Below are positions 37,333 through 46,038 of a DNA stretch of 64,000 nucleotides, piece after piece. Positions within the stretch are counted from its first letter, which is position 1, and each line of letters opens with the position of its first letter. The position numbers and the translations under genes are program-made. The notes beneath the pieces were generated by a model that had not been told where the DNA came from, did no database searches, and worked only from the letters and a program-made list of their open reading frames with translations. Source of the stretch: Thalassotalea_H castellviae (GTDB taxonomy: Bacteria > Pseudomonadota > Gammaproteobacteria > Enterobacterales > Alteromonadaceae); NCBI RefSeq assembly GCF_031846185.1, contig NZ_JAVRIF010000007.1, forward strand, positions 124,001 through 188,000. The letters run 5' to 3'.

Positions 37333-38375
37333 TATTGATTGTTTCCTGATTGTTCTTTTTGATTTACTTCATTATTGGAGATCGCAACCATCGCTTCTAA
37401 TGTCCCTAAACCTTGACCTGATGCTAATACTTCGCTGGCAAGCTGCGCTGCTGATTTTAAATCTGCAGCTTTATTGTGTAAATAGAGCAACGCGGCACAG
37501 TTTATAATCACGGCGCTATTGTGCGCAGGTTGTCCGTTTCCAGATAAGATCGCCTTAATGATATCGGCATTCTCTTGTGGAGTGCCACCTTTAATATCTT
37601 CTAAGGTATAACGAGATAAACCAAAATCTTCAGGGGTGATAGTACGTTCAGTAAGCTGGCCATTGATTATTTCAGTGACTTGCGTTTCGCCGTGTAAAGC
37701 TATTTCGTCTAAGCCACTGCCATGGACAACCCAACCACGCTTAACGCCAGTTAAGATCAAACTTTTTGCCATGGTTGGTATGAGCTCAGGTGTATACACG
37801 CCAAGTAGCATAATTTCTGGTTTTGCTGGATTCACCAATGGGCCAAGTATATTAAATAATGTCCGAATGCCCATCGCTTTACGAACGGGGCCGGCATATT
37901 TGAAACCAGGGTGATAAGCTGGAGCGTATAAAAAACATAAATTGGTTTCTTGTAAACACTTGCTAGCCGTTGTTGGTGGCATCATTAGGTTGACACCAAA
38001 TGCTTCCAGTAAATCAGCTGAGCCGGACATACTTGAAACGCTTCTGTTACCATGTTTGGCCATGGTTAAACCACACGCGGCGGCAAGTATTGCTGCGGTC
38101 GTTGAAATATTAATAGTATTAGCGCCGTCGCCACCAGTACCCACACAATCAGCAACACCATTTTCTTGCAAGGGAAAGTCGGTTGCATAATCTCTTACCG
38201 CTACCGCAGCGCCGGCAATTTCTTCTGGTGTTTCGCCTTTTATTTTTAAGGCGGTTAATACTGAAGCAAGCATTTCAGGGGCAATATTTCCTTGCATTAC
38301 TTCACTAAAAAACGTTTGAGCTTGCGTTTGGCTTAACGATTGGCCATCAACTAATTGTTGCAATACATTACTCAT
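37332..38375 (-). CDS. trpD: Anthranilate phosphoribosyltransferase (TrpD)
   Basis: Joins PRPP to anthranilate. ADCVGTGGDGANTINIST is the PRPP-binding glycine loop, and KHGNRSVSSMSGSADLLEA and GPLVNPAKPE complete the site. The start is the ATG at 38375 behind GGGAG, overlapping trpG by 8 bases; a longer frame would cover more of trpG without need. 347 residues. It is separate from trpG, unlike the trpGD fusion of E. coli. Confidence 0.96.
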   Translation of the reverse strand: MSNVLQQLVDGQSLSQTQAQTFFSEVMQGNIAPEMLASVLTALKIKGETPEEIAGAAVAVRDYATDFPLQENGVADCVGTGGDGANTINISTTAAILAAACGLTMAKHGNRSVSSMSGSADLLEAFGVNLMMPPTTASKCLQETNLCFLYAPAYHPGFKYAGPVRKAMGIRTLFNILGPLVNPAKPEIMLLGVYTPELIPTMAKSLILTGVKRGWVVHGSGLDEIALHGETQVTEIINGQLTERTITPEDFGLSRYTLEDIKGGTPQENADIIKAILSGNGQPAHNSAVIINCAALLYLHNKAADLKSAAQLASEVLASGQGLGTLEAMVAISNNEVNQKEQSGNNQ

Positions 38376-39066
38376 AAGTACTCCCTGTGTTTTGCTGGAT
38401 ATTTTCTTGCAATTGACTGCTTTGTACATCATTTGACGTTAAACACTCAATGGCTTGTGCTAATAAATTACTGCCATAGGTGGTTAAAATTGACTCAGGA
38501 TGAAACTGAAAACCTATCACGCGATCTGTTTTATGTTCAATCGCCATAGGTAAAACGACGCCATCGGTTGTGGTAAATTCTGCACTCATCGTTAGTACGT
38601 CGGGCATAGTCGTTGCTACCAAAGAATGATAGCGCGCAACCGGCAAGGGCTGCTGTATATTATGAAACGCGTTTTTACCATCATGTTGTACATTTGACGC
38701 TTTACCATGAATTATTTCAGGAGCACGGCCCACTTCGCCACCGTAATGTTCAATCAATGCTTGATGACCTAAACAAATGCCCAATATTGGGTATTTACCA
38801 GCCGTTTTTTCAATTAACGCCATTAAACAACCGGCATTACTTGGCTCACCGGGACCTGGTGATAGCACCAATAACACAGGCGTAGTACATGCTTGTATTT
38901 GTTCGAAAATATAGTCAGCACTAATGGTATTTCGATAAATAGTTGGCTCGAACCCTAGACATTGAAATTCATCAACGAGGTTATAGGTAAAAGAGTCCAA
39001 ATTATCCAACATAAAAATTTTTACTTGTTCGGCATCGTTATGCGATGGATTAGAGGATAGCGACAT
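38368..39066 (-). CDS. trpG: Anthranilate synthase glutamine amidotransferase (TrpG)
   Basis: Class I glutamine amidotransferase supplying ammonia to TrpE. LVLSPGPGEPSNAG forms the oxyanion region, GICLGHQALIEHYGG has the nucleophilic Cys, and FQFHPESILT the His-Glu pair. 232 residues. The ATG overlaps the trpE stop (TAATG). A ~20-residue polar tail after the domain (SSQLQENIQQNTGS) is longer than usual. Confidence 0.95.
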   Translation of the reverse strand: MSLSSNPSHNDAEQVKIFMLDNLDSFTYNLVDEFQCLGFEPTIYRNTISADYIFEQIQACTTPVLLVLSPGPGEPSNAGCLMALIEKTAGKYPILGICLGHQALIEHYGGEVGRAPEIIHGKASNVQHDGKNAFHNIQQPLPVARYHSLVATTMPDVLTMSAEFTTTDGVVLPMAIEHKTDRVIGFQFHPESILTTYGSNLLAQAIECLTSNDVQSSQLQENIQQNTGSTYE

Positions 39067-40703
39067 TACTTAGCCTCCTGTTTATTGTTGGTATGTTTAT
39101 TGGAGCTTAGGTTTTTCATCCTAGCCGCTTTTTTAATCGCATTGATCACCGCTTGTGCTTTTTGACGTGTTTCGTCCGCTTCTGCTTGTGGGTTAGAGTC
39201 AAATACAACGCCAGCCCCTGCTTGCACATGCGCCATTTGGTTTTTAACGAATGCGCTACGAATTACAATACAGGTGTCCATATCACCTTCGCCTGTTAAA
39301 TATCCAACTGCTCCGCCATAACTGCCTCGCCGTTTTCCTTCAAACTGTCGAATTAATTCCGTGGCTCTTACTTTTGGTGCACCAGATAACGTGCCCATAT
39401 TCATACAGGCTTGATAAGCATGTAGGGCGTCTAAGTCATCACTTAACGTGCCACAAACTCTTGAGACTAAATGCATAACGTGAGAATAACGATCAACTTT
39501 AAGTAAATCGGCAACATGTCGGGTGCCTGCTTTACTCACGCGAGCGACGTCATTTCGTGCTAAGTCTACGAGCATTATATGTTCTGACAGTTCTTTTTTA
39601 TCTTGGCGTAATTCCAATTCTATTCTGCAATCTAGATCTAATGAAAAGTCACCATTGGCTTTATAACCACGCGGTCGAGTACCTGCGATAGGATAAATTT
39701 CTACTTGTCTATTGTGTTGCTGATATTTAATTGCAGATTCAGGAGAAGCACCAAACATGCAAAAGTCTTCATCTTGAAAATAAAACATGTACGGGCTTGG
39801 ATTACTTTCTCGCAATGCTAAATAAGCATTAAAGGTATCTTCACAAGGCAAACTGAAAGTGCGTGATGGTACCACTTGAAAAATATCACCCGCTTTTATA
39901 TGTTCTTTTAAAGTAATAACAGTTTTGCAAAATTCTTCATCGCTGATGTCGCAGGTCACTTCTGAGGGGGCAACTGAGTCTATATATTCTGTTTGTGGTG
40001 GAGCGATATCACTTTCTACCAACGCCTTAATTGCGGATAATCGTCTGGCAATTTCAAAATGACATTTTTGTTGTTGTGGTCCTGAAAATACATTGGCAAT
40101 CACTTCACTTGAACGTTTTTCATGATCAATAACAACTAAGGTTTCAGCTAAATAATAAACAAAGTCAGGGCAAGTGTTATCACCGTCTTTAACGGCGGGT
40201 AATTGCTCGCTCATGGTGATCATGTCGAAGGCAAACGCTCCGCCAAGAAAAACCGCAAAAGGGTGATGTGTTTCATTTTTTAGTTGTTGAAATATACGTA
40301 AACTATGAAACGGATTTGTGGCCAATAATCGAGATTTTTCATCAAGGTTTTGTGATGTTTCAGCAAAACTAGCATGTAAATTATTACCCTGAATTGTGAC
40401 GGTTGCATGTTTCTCTAATTGTTGCTTTGTAAAGCTGATCGCGGCTTCACCATTAACACTTAGCGGTGTAAAACTGACTTGGTTTCCATGACAAACAATT
40501 TTCACTGCCGCATCAACTAACAGTAAACTTTTTAATTGATGTTTTTTATCAATCTCAGCCGACTCTAATAAAAGGTTATTACTTTTATTACCACACAGTT
40601 TTTTAAACAACGTTAATGGGTCTGATTGATAACTTGCTTTGCTTGATAAGGTATTTACCGAACCAATTTCAGTATGGGCTGTAGGGTCAAATATTGCCTT
40701 CAT
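39066..40703 (-). CDS. trpE: Anthranilate synthase component I (TrpE)
   Basis: Converts chorismate to anthranilate with ammonia from TrpG. LLLESAEIDKKHQLKSLL near residue 40 is the Trp feedback-binding region. The chorismate domain has IKAGDIFQVVPSRTF, SPESAIK, IAGTRPRG and LSGAPKVRATELI, and ends GAGVVFDSNPQAE. At 545 residues it is somewhat longer than E. coli TrpE (520), with a polar Lys/Asn tail. The ATG overlaps the preceding gene's stop by 4 bases (ATGA). Confidence 0.96.
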   Translation of the reverse strand: MKAIFDPTAHTEIGSVNTLSSKASYQSDPLTLFKKLCGNKSNNLLLESAEIDKKHQLKSLLLVDAAVKIVCHGNQVSFTPLSVNGEAAISFTKQQLEKHATVTIQGNNLHASFAETSQNLDEKSRLLATNPFHSLRIFQQLKNETHHPFAVFLGGAFAFDMITMSEQLPAVKDGDNTCPDFVYYLAETLVVIDHEKRSSEVIANVFSGPQQQKCHFEIARRLSAIKALVESDIAPPQTEYIDSVAPSEVTCDISDEEFCKTVITLKEHIKAGDIFQVVPSRTFSLPCEDTFNAYLALRESNPSPYMFYFQDEDFCMFGASPESAIKYQQHNRQVEIYPIAGTRPRGYKANGDFSLDLDCRIELELRQDKKELSEHIMLVDLARNDVARVSKAGTRHVADLLKVDRYSHVMHLVSRVCGTLSDDLDALHAYQACMNMGTLSGAPKVRATELIRQFEGKRRGSYGGAVGYLTGEGDMDTCIVIRSAFVKNQMAHVQAGAGVVFDSNPQAEADETRQKAQAVINAIKKAARMKNLSSNKHTNNKQEAK

Positions 40704-41716
40704 AATGTTTTACCTGCCGCTGAAACAAAAGGTTTAATATCTGCCATTAAAGTCGCAAAGTCGTCTGCGGTCAGTGCTTGATGACCGTCTGATAAAGCTT
40801 CTTTAGGGTTTAAGTGCGCTTCCACAATAATACCATCAGCACCAACCGCAACAGCAGCACGAGAAAGTGGATTAATTAATGATTTAACCCCTGTACCATG
40901 TGAAGGGTCGACAAACACAGGTAAATGAGATTTCTCTTTTAAATAAGCTACCGCGTTTAAATCTAAGGTATTGCGAGTGGCGGTTTCGAAGGTACGAATA
41001 CCACGTTCACATAAAATGACATTCGGATTACCAGCATTGATAATATATTCGGCCGCAAGTAATAATTCTTCAAGTGTTGCACTCATGCCGCGTTTTAATA
41101 AAACGGCTTTGTCCGATTGTTCACCAACGGCTTCGAGTAAACGAAAGTTTTGCATGTTACGCGCACCAATTTGATAACAATCAACGTATTCATGCATTAA
41201 TTTAGCATCATTAGGATCGATAATTTCAGAGACTACCGGAAGATCATATTTTTCTTTCGCCGCTTTAAGTAATTTTAAACCTTCAAGCCCTAAACCTTGA
41301 AAACTGTATGGGCTAGTTCTTGGTTTAAAAGCACCACCACGTAATAAAGGTACACCTTGTTGTTTTATCATCTCGCTGACGCCAAATAATTGCGCTTGGC
41401 TTTCAACTGAGCAAGGGCCAGCAATGACAGTGAAATTGCCACCACCAACTTTTACGCCACCAATAGAGACGATAGAGTCGTGAGCTTGAAGTTCTCTGCT
41501 GACCAATTTGTAGGGGCTAAGTACTGGTTTAATTTCATCTACCATAGGGTAGCTATCAAGGTGAAGTTGACGTAACACGCGTTCGTCGCCTAATGCACCT
41601 AGTACGGTGCGCTCAATACCTGGCATATAAAGAGGCTTTAAACCAAGGCTGGATATTTTATCTAAAATTTCATTGGCATCTTGTTCAGACGCTTGGGGTT
41701 TTAATATGATGATCAT
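40700..41716 (-). CDS. 3-deoxy-7-phosphoheptulonate synthase, type I-beta with N-terminal ferredoxin-like domain
   Basis: First step of the shikimate pathway: PEP plus erythrose 4-phosphate to DAHP. The first ~70 residues (MIIILKPQASEQDANEILD, then LGLKPLYMPG) form the ferredoxin-like regulatory domain of type I-beta enzymes, unlike AroF/G/H of E. coli. The barrel has VIAGPCSVES, LRGGAFKPRTSPYSFQG, ILCERGIRTFE and VDPSHGTG. It is the first gene of the trp operon, behind the attenuator, so precursor supply and Trp synthesis are controlled together. Its own feedback effector may be an aromatic amino acid bound by the N-terminal domain; that is inference. Confidence 0.94.
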   Translation of the reverse strand: MIIILKPQASEQDANEILDKISSLGLKPLYMPGIERTVLGALGDERVLRQLHLDSYPMVDEIKPVLSPYKLVSRELQAHDSIVSIGGVKVGGGNFTVIAGPCSVESQAQLFGVSEMIKQQGVPLLRGGAFKPRTSPYSFQGLGLEGLKLLKAAKEKYDLPVVSEIIDPNDAKLMHEYVDCYQIGARNMQNFRLLEAVGEQSDKAVLLKRGMSATLEELLLAAEYIINAGNPNVILCERGIRTFETATRNTLDLNAVAYLKEKSHLPVFVDPSHGTGVKSLINPLSRAAVAVGADGIIVEAHLNPKEALSDGHQALTADDFATLMADIKPFVSAAGKTL

Positions 41717-41752
41717 GATTATTTCCTAAATCTGTTAAATTATTAAGTTCGG

Positions 41753-41815
41753 TCAACCAGCGTAAATAGGCTGAAGCCACCATATAAACCAACTTTTTAC
41801 TCGTGTTGTTAACAT
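41753..41815 (-). CDS. Second Trp-rich short ORF upstream of the DAHP synthase gene
   Basis: 20 codons with three Trp (MLTTRVKSWFIWWLQ to QPIYAG). AGGG lies seven to ten bases before the ATG. It follows the attenuator terminator and ends 36 bases before the DAHP synthase start. Three Trp in 20 residues is far above chance, so it may be a second regulatory leader peptide controlling translation or a further structure; no terminator hairpin follows it. It could also be coincidental. Confidence 0.55.
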   Translation of the reverse strand: MLTTRVKSWFIWWLQPIYAG

Positions 41816-41860
41816 TGTTAACCCTTATATTTTGAATGTGTTATAAATTTTAAAAGTATT

Positions 41861-41897
41861 AAAAAGAAAAACCCGCTTAAGTGACTAAGCGGGTTTT
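41861..41897 (-). terminator. trp attenuator terminator
   Basis: On the minus strand AAAACCCGCTTA pairs with TAAGCGGGTTTT (12 bp), followed by TTTTTCTTTTT-like T run. It lies between the first leader peptide and the structural genes. Its 5' arm includes AACCCGCTT, which can instead pair with AAGTGGGTT just behind the leader stop codon (41941-41949 on the plus strand), forming the antiterminator. Confidence 0.9.
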
Positions 41898-41962
41898 CAG
41901 AAAATTTTTGCGATTTCTTTTATGAAAAGCAAACCATCACAACCCACTTAAGTAGAGTTATG
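41898..41962 (-). promoter_or_regulatory. trp attenuator pause and antiterminator helices
   Basis: Pause hairpin: CATAACTC (plus 41955-41962), the His-Asn-Ser codons immediately after the three Trp codons, pairs with GGGTTGTG (plus 41938-41945) through 8 bp including G-U. A ribosome stalled at Trp would cover CATAACTC and free AAGTGGGTT to pair with the terminator's first arm. The three mutually exclusive helices are the classical attenuation design. Confidence 0.85.
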
Positions 41963-42004
41963 CCACCACCAAATTAATGAATTAGTTTGTTTTACTGGTA
42001 TCAT
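41948..42004 (-). CDS. trpL: trp operon leader peptide (TrpL)
   Basis: An 18-residue peptide, MIPVKQTNSLIWWWHNST, with three consecutive Trp codons near its end. It is followed at once by the attenuator helices. The tandem Trp codons sense charged tRNA-Trp: with Trp scarce the ribosome stalls here and the terminator cannot form. The start is only 59 bases from the divergent rnm start, so the trp and rnm promoters must overlap or interleave. Confidence 0.9.
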   Translation of the reverse strand: MIPVKQTNSLIWWWHNST

Positions 42005-42063
42005 TCGTTTATTAACCTGAGTAAAATGAGTTTGCGAAAAAATCCTCTATAGAAGAACTTATT

Positions 42064-42933
42064 ATGCCTTTGATGTCAACCGAAAATTTTTCCGATTTTA
42101 AAAATCGCCGTGTTGATCTACACAGTCATACAAAATGCTCCGACGGAGGCCTCACGCCTGAAGAGTTGATAGAACGGGCGGTTAACTTTCAAATTGATGT
42201 ACTTGCAATTACAGATCACGATACTACCGCGGCACTTGATATTGCTAAAGCGTATATTGTAGAAAAAAATCATCCAATAAAACTCATCGAAGGGATTGAA
42301 ATCTCAACGGCTTGGCAAGGATTTGAAATTCATATTGTTGGTTTAAATATTGATAAATCTTCGCCGGCGTTAAAACAATTAATTGCAGAACAACAAACTG
42401 CCAGAGAAAACCGCGCGTTATCAATGGGAGACAAGCTTGCTAAATGTGGTTTTGACAACGTGTATGAAAAAGCAAAGGCGATAGCCGGTGAGGGCTCAAT
42501 TACTCGTGCTCATTTCGCCAAAGTATTATTACAACAAGGCAGTGTGCCAAAAATGCAGGCGGCGTTTGATAAATATATTGGCAAAGGTAAACGTGCCTAT
42601 GTAAAACCGACCTGGTGCTCGATTGAACAGGCGGTGGATGTCATACATCATGCAGGTGGCCGAGCCGTTATGGCTCATCCTATTCGTTATGATTTATCGA
42701 CAAAGTGGTTGCGTCGACTCGTCGTACAATTTAAAGAAGCTAGTGGTGATGGTTTAGAGATTGTTTTACCACAAATGAATAACGATCAACGCCGTTTAAT
42801 GCTAAGCTTTTGTTTAGAATATGAATTACATGCTTCGATGGGCTCTGATTTTCATTATCCGAGTAAATGGTCAGATTTAGGTCGAAATTTAGTGATGCCA
42901 GAAGGTGTTTCGCCTATTTGGCAGTTATTTTAA
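42064..42933 (+). CDS. rnm: RNase AM (Rnm/YciV, formerly TrpH), PHP-domain 5'-3' exoribonuclease
   Basis: PHP-fold metal-dependent nuclease that matures rRNA 5' ends and degrades short RNAs in E. coli. RVDLHSHTKCSDGGLTPEEL and LAITDHDTT are the metal-binding signatures; GIEISTAWQGFEIHIVG, RAVMAHPIRY and SMGSDFHYPS complete the site. 289 residues. Divergent from the trp operon, as in enterobacteria, which is the source of the old name trpH. Confidence 0.93.
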   Translation: MPLMSTENFSDFKNRRVDLHSHTKCSDGGLTPEELIERAVNFQIDVLAITDHDTTAALDIAKAYIVEKNHPIKLIEGIEISTAWQGFEIHIVGLNIDKSSPALKQLIAEQQTARENRALSMGDKLAKCGFDNVYEKAKAIAGEGSITRAHFAKVLLQQGSVPKMQAAFDKYIGKGKRAYVKPTWCSIEQAVDVIHHAGGRAVMAHPIRYDLSTKWLRRLVVQFKEASGDGLEIVLPQMNNDQRRLMLSFCLEYELHASMGSDFHYPSKWSDLGRNLVMPEGVSPIWQLF

Positions 42934-42945
42934 AAGGAATCACTT

Positions 42946-43566
42946 ATGAGTCAGTTTTTCTATGTTCACCCTGATAATCCTCAAGGCCGTTTGATGAAAC
43001 AAGCCGCTGAGATAATTCGCCAAGGCGGAGTGATTGTTTATCCTACCGATTCTGGTTATGCATTAGGTTGTCATATTGGCGATAAAAAAGCGCTTGATAG
43101 AATTTGTCGCATTCGTGATATTGATAAAAATCATAACTTTACTCTTGTTTGTAAAGATTTATCTGAACTCTCAGAATATACTCGCGTAGATAATAGTGCC
43201 TTTCGAGCACTAAAAAACAATACTCCAGGGCCTTACACTTTTATTTTCAAAGCCAGTAAAGAAGTGCCAAAAAGATTATTAAATCCAAAAAAACGCACTA
43301 TCGGTATTCGAGTACCAGACAATGCCATTGTTCATGGTTTATTGGCGGCGCTAGAAGAACCTATTATGTCAACAACCTTAATTATGCCGGGTAAAAGTAT
43401 GGCGGAATATGATCCTGAAAATATCCGTGATATGTTAGAACATCAAGTTGATTTGATCATCAATGGTGGTCATTTAGGCGAGCATCCTACTACGGTGATC
43501 GATTATTCCGAAGGGGATGCACAAGTTATTCGCATAGGAGAGGGCGATCCTGCACCTTTTGAATAA
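42946..43566 (+). CDS. yciO: Sua5/YciO/YrdC-family protein YciO
   Basis: 206 residues with the YrdC-like RNA- and nucleotide-binding fold: GGVIVYPTDSGYALGCHIGDK, LKNNTPGPYTFIFKA, RTIGIRVPDN and STTLIMPG. Paralogue of TsaC; the precise role of YciO is uncertain though weak threonylcarbamoyl-AMP synthase activity is reported for the family. AAGGA precedes the ATG, 12 bases after rnm, so they form one transcript. Confidence 0.93.
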   Translation: MSQFFYVHPDNPQGRLMKQAAEIIRQGGVIVYPTDSGYALGCHIGDKKALDRICRIRDIDKNHNFTLVCKDLSELSEYTRVDNSAFRALKNNTPGPYTFIFKASKEVPKRLLNPKKRTIGIRVPDNAIVHGLLAALEEPIMSTTLIMPGKSMAEYDPENIRDMLEHQVDLIINGGHLGEHPTTVIDYSEGDAQVIRIGEGDPAPFE

Positions 43567-43593
43567 TTCATTTTACTTAACGTTTCAATATTT

Positions 43594-44475
43594 ATGCAAA
43601 ATAGCGCTAAAAATGACCAGATAAATAATCTCACCACAGATAATTTACAAACGGGTGAAATGCAGCAGCAAGTACTGCCGTTTGCTTTCATTCGAGGTGA
43701 AGCCGTGGTAGAAAAGCCGCAAGATTTATTTATCCCACCAGATGCTTTAGAAATTATATTAGAGTCATTTGAAGGGCCGCTCGATTTACTTTTATACCTT
43801 ATAAAAAAGCAAAAGTTTGATATTTTGGACTTGCCAATAGCTCCCATTACCACGCAATACATGAGCTATGTGGAGTTGATGAAAGATGTCAAACTGGAAT
43901 TAGCCGCTGAGTACTTAGTCATGGCGGCAATTTTAGCGGAAATTAAATCACGCTTATTATTACCTAAGCTGCAAGTGGAGGAAGAAGAAGCAGATCCTCG
44001 TGCTGAGTTAGTACGTCGCTTACAAGAGTATGAAGTGATCAAGCTTGCGGCACAAAATATCGATGAACTCCCCCGTTTAGAGCGTGATTTCGCTATTGCA
44101 AATGCGAGTTTTTCAAATACTTTTACTTATAAAACACAAGCGGCAGAGGTTGATTTAGCCGATTTAGTCACGGCACTCCAAGGCGTATTAAAAAGAACAC
44201 AAGCTTTTGAACATCATCATATCGCAAAAGAAACCTTGTCAACTCGTCAGCGAATGAGTGAGATATTAGCTCGCTTGTCAGACACTAAAACAACACATTT
44301 TATTGAATTTGAATCATTGTTCGAGGTTAGTGAAGGTCGACATGGCGTTGTTGTCACGTTTTTAGCCGTGTTAGAGTTATTAAAAGAACAACTGATAGAA
44401 TGTCAGCAAGTACAAAATCTAGGGCAGATCCATGTTCGATTAAAAGGGGCTGAGAGCAGTTATGATCAGCACTAA
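43594..44475 (+). CDS. scpA: Segregation and condensation protein A (ScpA kleisin)
   Basis: Kleisin subunit of the SMC-ScpAB condensin. LESFEGPLDLLLYLIKKQKF is the signature that contacts ScpB and the SMC neck, followed by AAEYLVMAAILAEIKSRLLLP. A ~45-residue N-terminal extension precedes it. 293 residues. Overlaps scpB by 14 bases, so the partners are co-translated. An SMC gene is not in the window. Confidence 0.94.
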   Translation: MQNSAKNDQINNLTTDNLQTGEMQQQVLPFAFIRGEAVVEKPQDLFIPPDALEIILESFEGPLDLLLYLIKKQKFDILDLPIAPITTQYMSYVELMKDVKLELAAEYLVMAAILAEIKSRLLLPKLQVEEEEADPRAELVRRLQEYEVIKLAAQNIDELPRLERDFAIANASFSNTFTYKTQAAEVDLADLVTALQGVLKRTQAFEHHHIAKETLSTRQRMSEILARLSDTKTTHFIEFESLFEVSEGRHGVVVTFLAVLELLKEQLIECQQVQNLGQIHVRLKGAESSYDQH

Positions 44476-45037
44476 ACATCTTGAACAACTTATTGAAGCG
44501 GCGATATTTTCTTCGGTGAAACCATTATCTGTAAAAGATATTAAAGAAAAATTACTTGCTCATTATGAGGTTTCAACCCCAGTCATTAAACAAGCAATAA
44601 CAAATATTGAAAAGCACTATCAGTCTCGTGGTGTCTATTTGGTTGAAGTTGCATCAGGTTTCCAATTTCAAATTAAGGCGGAACATAACGAAGATATTGC
44701 GCGACTCACTGAGGAGAAACCGCAAAAATATTCACGAGCTTTATTAGAAACCTTAGCACTCATTGCTTATAAACAACCTATTACACGAAGTGAAATTGAA
44801 GATGTTCGCGGCGTAGCTGTCAGTAGTCAAATTATTAAAACACTAATTGAACGCGAATGGATAAAAGTATTAGGGCATAAAGAAGTTCCCGGCAGGCCTT
44901 CTATGTATGGAACAACTAAAGCGTTCTTAGATTATTTTTCTTTAAAGTCGTTAGAACAATTACCAGAATTAATACCAATAGAAGAATCTTCTATCGTTAA
45001 TGGTACGATGCAAGATATAATGGCGAGTAATGAATGA
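44462..45037 (+). CDS. scpB: Segregation and condensation protein B (ScpB)
   Basis: Two winged-helix domains that dimerise and bind ScpA. LIEAAIFSSVKPLSVKDIKE opens the first; RALLETLALIAYKQPITRSEIEDVRGV opens the second, with VPGRPSMYGTT near the end. 191 residues. It is embedded in the rnm-yciO-scpA-scpB-rluB order common to marine gammaproteobacteria. Confidence 0.95.
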   Translation: MISTKHLEQLIEAAIFSSVKPLSVKDIKEKLLAHYEVSTPVIKQAITNIEKHYQSRGVYLVEVASGFQFQIKAEHNEDIARLTEEKPQKYSRALLETLALIAYKQPITRSEIEDVRGVAVSSQIIKTLIEREWIKVLGHKEVPGRPSMYGTTKAFLDYFSLKSLEQLPELIPIEESSIVNGTMQDIMASNE

Positions 45038-45124
45038 TTACTCAATCAATAGAGACAGAAACTAAGCAATAAAATTGGCCAATGCTGGCCGTTGTGATGT
45101 TACTGACGGAAGAGAGTTAGACCT

Positions 45125-45988
45125 ATGTCTGAAAAGTTACAAAAAGTATTAGCCCGTGCGGGTAAAGGTTCACGTCGAGAAATGGAAACTTTCATCAGTG
45201 CGGGACGCGTTACCGTGAATGGCAAGGTTGCTTATTTAGGTGATCGTGTTGAGGGTAATGAACAAATAAAAATAGATGGCCATTCGGTGAGTCTACAAAG
45301 TAAAGAAGATGAGTTGTGTCGGGTATTAATGTACAACAAACCGGAAGGTGAAATGTGTACCCGTAAAGATCCTGAAGGGCGTCCAACGGTTTTTGATCGT
45401 TTGCCTAAACTTGAATCTGGTCGCTGGATAGCCGTAGGACGATTAGATATAAATACTTCGGGTATGTTACTTTTTACAACTGATGGTGAATTAGCGAATC
45501 GTTTAATGCATCCATCACAAAAAGTTGAACGGGAATATGCTGTTCGAGTGTTTGGAGAAGTGACAGAAGCCATGTTACAAACGTTAAGAGCTGGCGTTAA
45601 ATTAGAAGATGGCCCAGCGCGTTTTCAAAAAATCACTTATCGTGGCGGAGAAGGGCGTAATCATTGGTTTCATGTGGTATTGTCTGAAGGGCGAAATCGC
45701 GAAGTTCGTCGTTTATGGGAAAGCCAAGACGTACAAGTAAGCCGTTTGATCCGTGTCCGTTATGGCGATATGGAATTGAAACGTCAACTGCCATCGGGTG
45801 GTTGGACAGAGTTAAATCTGCAGGATGTGAATTACTATCGCAAATTAGTGAAACTTCCTCTTGAAACGCAAAGTAAAGTCAAAGTGGATGAAAAAGCGAT
45901 GGACAACGCGAAAAGCCGACGCATTCGCCGTTCCGTGAAAAAGCATCAACATCGTAACCAGCAAGCAACTAGAAGACGTAGAAGTTAA
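45125..45988 (+). CDS. rluB: 23S rRNA pseudouridine-2605 synthase (RluB)
   Basis: The N-terminal S4 RNA-binding domain ([19 protein letters not shown]) is followed by the RsuA-type catalytic domain with the nucleophilic Asp in [31 protein letters not shown] is the family end motif. A basic tail of ~25 residues ([20 protein letters not shown]) probably binds rRNA. Makes pseudouridine 2605 near the peptidyl transferase centre. Confidence 0.95.
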   Translation: MSEKLQKVLARAGKGSRREMETFISAGRVTVNGKVAYLGDRVEGNEQIKIDGHSVSLQSKEDELCRVLMYNKPEGEMCTRKDPEGRPTVFDRLPKLESGRWIAVGRLDINTSGMLLFTTDGELANRLMHPSQKVEREYAVRVFGEVTEAMLQTLRAGVKLEDGPARFQKITYRGGEGRNHWFHVVLSEGRNREVRRLWESQDVQVSRLIRVRYGDMELKRQLPSGGWTELNLQDVNYYRKLVKLPLETQSKVKVDEKAMDNAKSRRIRRSVKKHQHRNQQATRRRRS

Positions 45989-46038
45989 CTCGCATATTCG
46001 CTGTTTGATTTGTCGTTCATCAATAAAAGGAAACTTTT

